A stretch of 9,818 nt of DNA from an uncultured Bacilli bacterium (GTDB taxonomy: Bacteria; Bacillota_I; Bacilli_A; RF39; UBA660), in contig CANRBD010000044.1 of assembly GCA_947628765.1 (NCBI GenBank), positions 1-9,818 of the forward strand. Reading direction: 5' to 3'. A program made the translations under genes and the position numbers. Below the pieces are notes generated by a model that was not told the DNA's origin, did not search any database, and saw only the letters and a program-made list of their open reading frames with translations. This document shows positions 7,240 to 9,818 of this stretch, one piece after another; the first letter of the stretch is position 1; every line of letters starts with the position of its first letter.

Positions 7240-7265
7240 TTTTCAGCCCTCCTATTCTCTTAGCC

Positions 7266-7294
7266 ATTATAACACATTTGTCAATTTGTGACAA
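7266..7294 (-). promoter_or_regulatory. Strong SigA-type promoter of the DUF1292/coiled-coil operon
   Basis: -35 TTGTCA (7294-7289; 5 of 6 consensus), exactly 17-nt spacer, -10 TATAAT (7271-7266) with the extended -10 TGT directly upstream. Transcription should start near 7260-7259, only a few bases before AGGAGG. Upstream lies a T8 run and other AT-rich sequence that could serve as an UP element. Confidence 0.85.
7278..7294 (-). promoter_or_regulatory. Operator-like inverted repeat over the -35
   Basis: TTGTCA-CAAAT-TGACAA is a perfect 6-bp inverted repeat with a 5-nt centre, covering the -35 and most of the spacer. A bound protein would block RNA polymerase. It does not match the CIRCE (HrcA), PerR or LexA consensus; it only partly recalls Rex sites (TTGTGA-N6-TCACAA). 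Regulator unknown. Confidence 0.45.
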
Positions 7295-7344
7295 CCTATT
7301 TTGCAAAAAAAATTAAAAAAAGAAAATTTATTTTAAAGCTCTAT

Positions 7345-7875
7345 TTATAAAGCCGTACCCTTTGAGGGTATAAATAAATTTTCCATATTAACTTTTTCTA
7401 AGGTTAAAAGTGCAATTTTCTTTCTAATACCACCGGCATATCCTGTTAAGCTTCCATTAGTTCCTACAACACGATGGCAAGGAATTATAATGGAAATTGG
7501 ATTATGACCTACTGCTCCACCCACTGCTTGAGCAGACATTTTATGACCGTATTTTTTTTCTAATTTTTTAGCAATGTCTCCATAAGTCACAACTTGACCA
7601 TAAGGTATTTCTTTTAAAATGTCAAACACATCTTGTCTAAACTTGCTTCCCCATGGTTTAAGTGGAATATCTATCTTAGGATTATGGCCCTTAAAATATT
7701 CTGTAAGCCATTTTTCAGTTTTTTTAAATATGGGCAAATCTTTTTCGATCACCTCTTCGTTTATAGTACCCAAATAATATTTTTGATTATCTAACCAAAG
7801 CCCAATTAACGCCTCACCATCACTACCAAGGGTAATATCCCCGATTGGTGTTTTGATTTTGTGGATATATACCAT
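7345..7875 (-). CDS. ogt: Methylated-DNA--protein-cysteine methyltransferase (Ogt/AGT type)
   Basis: A suicide repair protein that moves the alkyl group from O6-methylguanine (or O4-methylthymine) in DNA to its own cysteine. From ATG 7875 it has 176 residues, normal for single-domain Ogt. The helix-turn-helix DNA-binding segment is about 81-105 (QDVFDILKEIPYGQVVTYGDIA), and the active site is IIIPCHRVVG with the acceptor Cys133, followed by the binding-pocket segment SLTGYAGG. The position of the usual Arg finger in the ARAVG motif is Gln here (MSAQAVGGAVG), a variant I recall from Firmicutes homologues. The ORF can be extended to GTG 7884, but that GTG is part of the ribosome site GAGGTGAT. 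The gene start lies inside the end of the DUF305 gene. No convincing terminator follows the TAA at 7345; only an AT-only 5-bp stem and T runs lie at about 7300-7335. Confidence 0.95.
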   Translation of the reverse strand: MVYIHKIKTPIGDITLGSDGEALIGLWLDNQKYYLGTINEEVIEKDLPIFKKTEKWLTEYFKGHNPKIDIPLKPWGSKFRQDVFDILKEIPYGQVVTYGDIAKKLEKKYGHKMSAQAVGGAVGHNPISIIIPCHRVVGTNGSLTGYAGGIRKKIALLTLEKVNMENLFIPSKGTAL

Positions 7876-8461
7876 TTGTATCACCTCTATACCATGATTT
7901 TAATTTTCTTAAATTACTTTGAATACTTTGAAGTTCCTTAATACCTTCACTTTGATTTTGCATAATATTCATTGCGAGATCAGCTAATCGCGGATCCACA
8001 TTATATTGTAATAAATTTTGACACATTAAGATTGCTCCTTCATGATGCGGAAGCATTTCACTTATAAAATCTAAATTAATATCCATACTTCTTAAACTAT
8101 TATCCATTTTACAAATCATATCACCAGTAATATTTAAATAGTCTTGCATATAAAGATTGATTTCTTGTGGATAATTATTAAAACCTTTTGTGCTTTTCAT
8201 TATTTTTTTCATTTGATTAATGCCATGTTCTTGCATGGCAATAATATTATTAGCCACTTCCATCAGTGGATAATAATTGGTATAATTAAGCAAATTTTGG
8301 CACATTTCAATGGCTGCCTTATGATGTGGAATCATCGCTTTTATAAAATCTAAAGTTATACTGTTACCACCCTTAACTCCATACATTTTATTTTGCATTT
8401 CATATAATATTCGATCAAATTCTTTTAAATATTTTTTAACTTCATTGACATCAAAATACAT
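7823..8461 (-). CDS. Tandem DUF305 protein (ferritin-like four-helix, putative metal binding)
   Basis: 212 residues from ATG 8461. Two DUF305 (PF03713) copies are clear: FIKAMIPHHKAAIEMCQNLL with a following MQEHGINQM helix (about 40-90), and FISEMLPHHEGAILMCQNLL followed by NIMQNQSEGI (about 132-180). Each keeps the His pair and the Met and Cys around it. DUF305 proteins form helical bundles, and some (for example cyanobacterial CopM) bind copper; metal binding here is inference. No signal peptide is seen, so it is cytosolic. A polar tail rich in Asn, Gln, Tyr and Pro (about 190-212, ending GYYPW) is encoded largely by the region shared with ogt (53 nt, different frame). Start choice: the in-frame GTG at 8470 is part of the ribosome site AAAAGGGGTGG. 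The gene lies 51 nt after the patatin gene with no terminator between, so it is probably in the same operon. Confidence 0.88.
   Translation of the reverse strand: MYFDVNEVKKYLKEFDRILYEMQNKMYGVKGGNSITLDFIKAMIPHHKAAIEMCQNLLNYTNYYPLMEVANNIIAMQEHGINQMKKIMKSTKGFNNYPQEINLYMQDYLNITGDMICKMDNSLRSMDINLDFISEMLPHHEGAILMCQNLLQYNVDPRLADLAMNIMQNQSEGIKELQSIQSNLRKLKSWYRGDTNGIYPQNQNTNRGYYPW
7880..7887 (-). promoter_or_regulatory. Ribosome binding site of ogt inside the DUF305 gene
   Basis: GAGGTGAT sits 4 nt before ATG 7875 and is read as part of the codons for Arg-Gly-Asp in the DUF305 tail. Its internal GTG explains the falsely longer ogt frame. Confidence 0.75.
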
Positions 8462-8466
8462 AAATG

Positions 8467-8477
8467 CCACCCCTTTT
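8467..8477 (-). promoter_or_regulatory. Ribosome binding site deciding the DUF305 gene start
   Basis: AAAAGGGGTGG lies 5 nt upstream of ATG 8461 and includes the in-frame GTG at 8470, which has no ribosome site of its own. This favours the ATG. Confidence 0.55.
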
Positions 8478-8482
8478 AATAT

Positions 8483-8513
8483 ATTATAGTTAATATACCC
8501 AAAAGTGTGTCAT
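8483..8513 (-). promoter_or_regulatory. Weak candidate promoter ahead of the DUF305 gene
   Basis: TATAAT (8488-8483) with ATGACA (8513-8508) 19 nt upstream. The elements match the consensus well, but the spacer is longer than the usual 16-18. It could supplement transcription from the patatin gene. Confidence 0.3.
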
Positions 8514-9361
8514 TAATCATTTAAATATTTTTTTAAATCTCCAATAAGCTGCTTACAATCATGTACTCCTAAATCATACATAGCTTTTAATTTTTCTTTA
8601 TCTTTTTCTAACCTTTTAAGTTTAATAGTCTTAGAAGGTCTAATTACAAATATATCACCACTTTTTTCTAAAGCCGTTATTTTATCTATACTATCATTGT
8701 AGTTTTGATAGCGCTTATCAATAGCGTCTATTAAATCTGGATATTTACCATACTTAAGTTTAGAAATAAATCTCGCACCTTTTATTTTCTTTTTACGATA
8801 ATCTAATGGTCTAGTTAAAACAACAATAATTTTATCATAGCCTAACTTTTGGCATTCACCGATAGGAAGACTATCGGCTATACCGCCATCTAAATATTTT
8901 TTACCGTTGTATTCGACAATTTGTGAAACAAATGGCATTGCCGAAGTAGCGCGCATCGCTTCCATTTCTTCCACTGGTTTAGTAATTTTTAGATATTCAG
9001 CTTTACCAGTTTCGACATTTGTTACAGTAGCATATAAAGCACATTTTGATTTTAAAAAGGTCTTTTCATCAAAAATATCTAATTTTAATGGAATTTCATA
9101 ATAGGCAAAATCTTTATTAATAATATTACCCGTTTTAATTAATGATTTAATTCCCATATACCTAGGATCATTTATAAATTTTAAATTATAATTTAAAACT
9201 CGGCCCCTTTGCTTTGAAATATAATTAATTCCAAATAATACTCCTGCCGAAACACCGACAATTCCATCAATTTTAATATTCTTGTCTAAAAATACATCGA
9301 TAACACCAGCCGTATACATTCCGCGCATGGCACCACCTTCTAATAATAATCCCACTTTCAT
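8513..9361 (-). CDS. Patatin-like phospholipase family protein
   Basis: 282 residues; a Ser-Asp dyad lipid acyl hydrolase by family. Visible motifs: oxyanion-hole loop EGGAMRG (8-14), nucleophile elbow GVSAG with Ser38, and DGG with catalytic Asp158 in YLDGGIADSLP. All key residues are present, so it should be active. The C-terminal ~100 residues (from about RPLDYRKKK to KKYLND) look like the C-terminal extension (DUF6363-like) of YjjU-type bacterial patatins; this is from memory of the family. There is no signal peptide or clear membrane helix, so it probably acts at the inner face of the membrane or in the cytosol; the substrate is unknown. ATG 9361 has AGGAGG (9370-9375) 8 nt upstream. It is the probable first gene of patatin-DUF305-ogt and is divergent from the PepSY gene. 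Confidence 0.92.
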   Translation of the reverse strand: MKVGLLLEGGAMRGMYTAGVIDVFLDKNIKIDGIVGVSAGVLFGINYISKQRGRVLNYNLKFINDPRYMGIKSLIKTGNIINKDFAYYEIPLKLDIFDEKTFLKSKCALYATVTNVETGKAEYLKITKPVEEMEAMRATSAMPFVSQIVEYNGKKYLDGGIADSLPIGECQKLGYDKIIVVLTRPLDYRKKKIKGARFISKLKYGKYPDLIDAIDKRYQNYNDSIDKITALEKSGDIFVIRPSKTIKLKRLEKDKEKLKAMYDLGVHDCKQLIGDLKKYLND

Positions 9362-9385
9362 TTAGTTAGCCTCCTATCAATTTAT

Positions 9386-9391
9386 ATTATA
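9386..9391 (-). promoter_or_regulatory. Possible -10 box for the patatin operon
   Basis: A perfect TATAAT, 10 nt before the AGGAGG site. No good -35 is found (CATTTT at 17-nt spacing), so it needs an activator or is only approximate. Confidence 0.4.
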
Positions 9392-9412
9392 CTACAAAAT
9401 ACTCCAAAAAAA

Positions 9413-9421
9413 TGCTATAAT
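9413..9421 (+). promoter_or_regulatory. Extended -10 promoter for the PepSY gene
   Basis: TGCTATAAT is an extended -10 box, which can work without a good -35; at 17-nt spacing the -35 reads TACAAA (3 of 6). It lies 9 nt ahead of AGGAGG. It faces away from the patatin promoter within an 82-bp intergenic region. Confidence 0.5.
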
Positions 9422-9443
9422 ATAAATATAAGGAGGATAAAAT

Positions 9444-9818
9444 ATGGGAAAAGGATTTAAAATCGCTATCATAAGTTTATTAGTTATAATTATTGTCTTA
9501 CTAGGTGTAGTTATTGGTATATTTATCAAAGGTGATAAAAATGATAACACTAATATTCCTACAAACGATACTCAAATAACCAATTCTAATGAAACTAAAG
9601 ATAAAAACACTTCCCAAGAAACTAATAATGTCACAACTGATAATAGCTACATTTCAACAGAAAAAGCTTTAGATGTCGCATTAGAACATGCCAACCTAAA
9701 ACAAAGTGATATTCACGATTTAAGTATTGAATTAGATTATAAAAATAACAAAAACGTCTATGAAATTGACTTTAATTATAAAAACTATGACTATGAATAT
9801 TATGTCGATGCCAAAACT
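9444..9818 (+). CDS. Membrane-anchored PepSY domain protein (3' end outside window)
   Basis: The first 125 codons are visible and the frame stays open to the right edge. A short positive N-terminus (MGKGFK) is followed by one hydrophobic helix (about 7-28) with no lipobox Cys or clear cleavage site, so it is probably a signal anchor that leaves the rest outside the membrane. A polar Asn/Thr-rich linker (about 30-68) precedes a domain that fits PepSY (PF03413): YISTEKALDVALEHANL (69-85), a strand LSIELDY, then VYEIDFNYKNYDYEYYVDAKT, the usual ending of this fold. PepSY domains are linked to inhibition or regulation of peptidases and to envelope proteins; a role here is not established. A second PepSY copy may follow, as such proteins often carry two. 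AGGAGG (9431-9436) sits 7 nt before the ATG. This is the only plus-strand gene of the window. Confidence 0.85.
   Translation, partial: MGKGFKIAIISLLVIIIVLLGVVIGIFIKGDKNDNTNIPTNDTQITNSNETKDKNTSQETNNVTTDNSYISTEKALDVALEHANLKQSDIHDLSIELDYKNNKNVYEIDFNYKNYDYEYYVDAKT

Noticed and set aside
7279..7284. Perfect TTGACA upstream of the DUF1292 gene as the -35 box
   Set aside because: It is only 7 nt from TATAAT and has no -10 at 17 nt. TTGTCA at 7289-7294 has the right spacing; TTGACA is one arm of the palindrome.
7356..7370. TACCCT-TTG-AGGGTA hairpin as the ogt terminator
   Set aside because: It lies in the last ogt codons and no T run follows directly on either strand.
7823..8461. Spore coat protein (CotF-like) identity for the tandem DUF305 gene, from its Tyr/Asn-rich tail
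   Set aside because: The repeated M-[IL]-P-H-H...MCQNLL motif is that of DUF305; the tail alone is weak evidence and may be an overlap product.

Overview
The window reads as chromosome of a low-GC Gram-positive bacterium (Firmicutes/Bacillota, plausibly an uncultured or host-associated Bacilli/Erysipelotrichia-like or Mollicutes-adjacent lineage). The support is very AT-rich DNA and third codon positions, AGGAGG or GGTGAT ribosome sites, TATAAT promoters, a DUF1292 protein, tandem DUF305 domains and a zinc-free MsrA-MsrB fusion. The eight stop codons that can be read are six TAA and two TAG, with no TGA; Trp is TGG and no frame needs TGA read as Trp, so the standard bacterial code fits. The lineage is inference. 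I see no tRNA, rRNA, CRISPR array, insertion sequence or phage gene, and no gene-free stretch above about 115 bases.

All genes but one are on the minus strand. From right to left: (a) a divergent intergenic region (9362-9443) separates a plus-strand PepSY lipoprotein-like/anchored protein running off the right edge from a patatin-like phospholipase; (b) patatin, a tandem-DUF305 protein and an Ogt-type DNA methyltransferase form a probable operon, the last two overlapping by 53 nt out of frame; (c) a strong promoter with a palindrome over its -35 drives a small DUF1292 protein and, by a TAATG junction, a 554-aa protein with two coiled coils and a Pro/Glu repeat region, ended by a clear terminator; (d) a separately promoted 435-aa cytosolic protein whose C-terminal half resembles a degenerate GH25 lysozyme barrel, with its own terminator; (e) a fused MacB-type ABC ATPase-permease with its own terminator; (f) msrAB followed after 3 nt by an endonuclease/exonuclease/phosphatase family gene cut by the left edge.

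Functionally, MsrAB (oxidised Met repair) and Ogt (alkylated guanine repair) are stress-repair functions, DUF305 may bind metal, and the ABC and PepSY proteins act at the envelope. The least understood part is the pair of loci at 3895-7239: the DUF1292/coiled-coil pair and the GH25-like putative pseudoenzyme. None has a signal peptide or membrane helix, so all seem cytosolic. Recurring local features are stop codons lying inside or at the edge of terminator hairpins (three of three terminators) and Shine-Dalgarno sequences of the GGTGAT type that contain an in-frame GTG, which misleads start calling.
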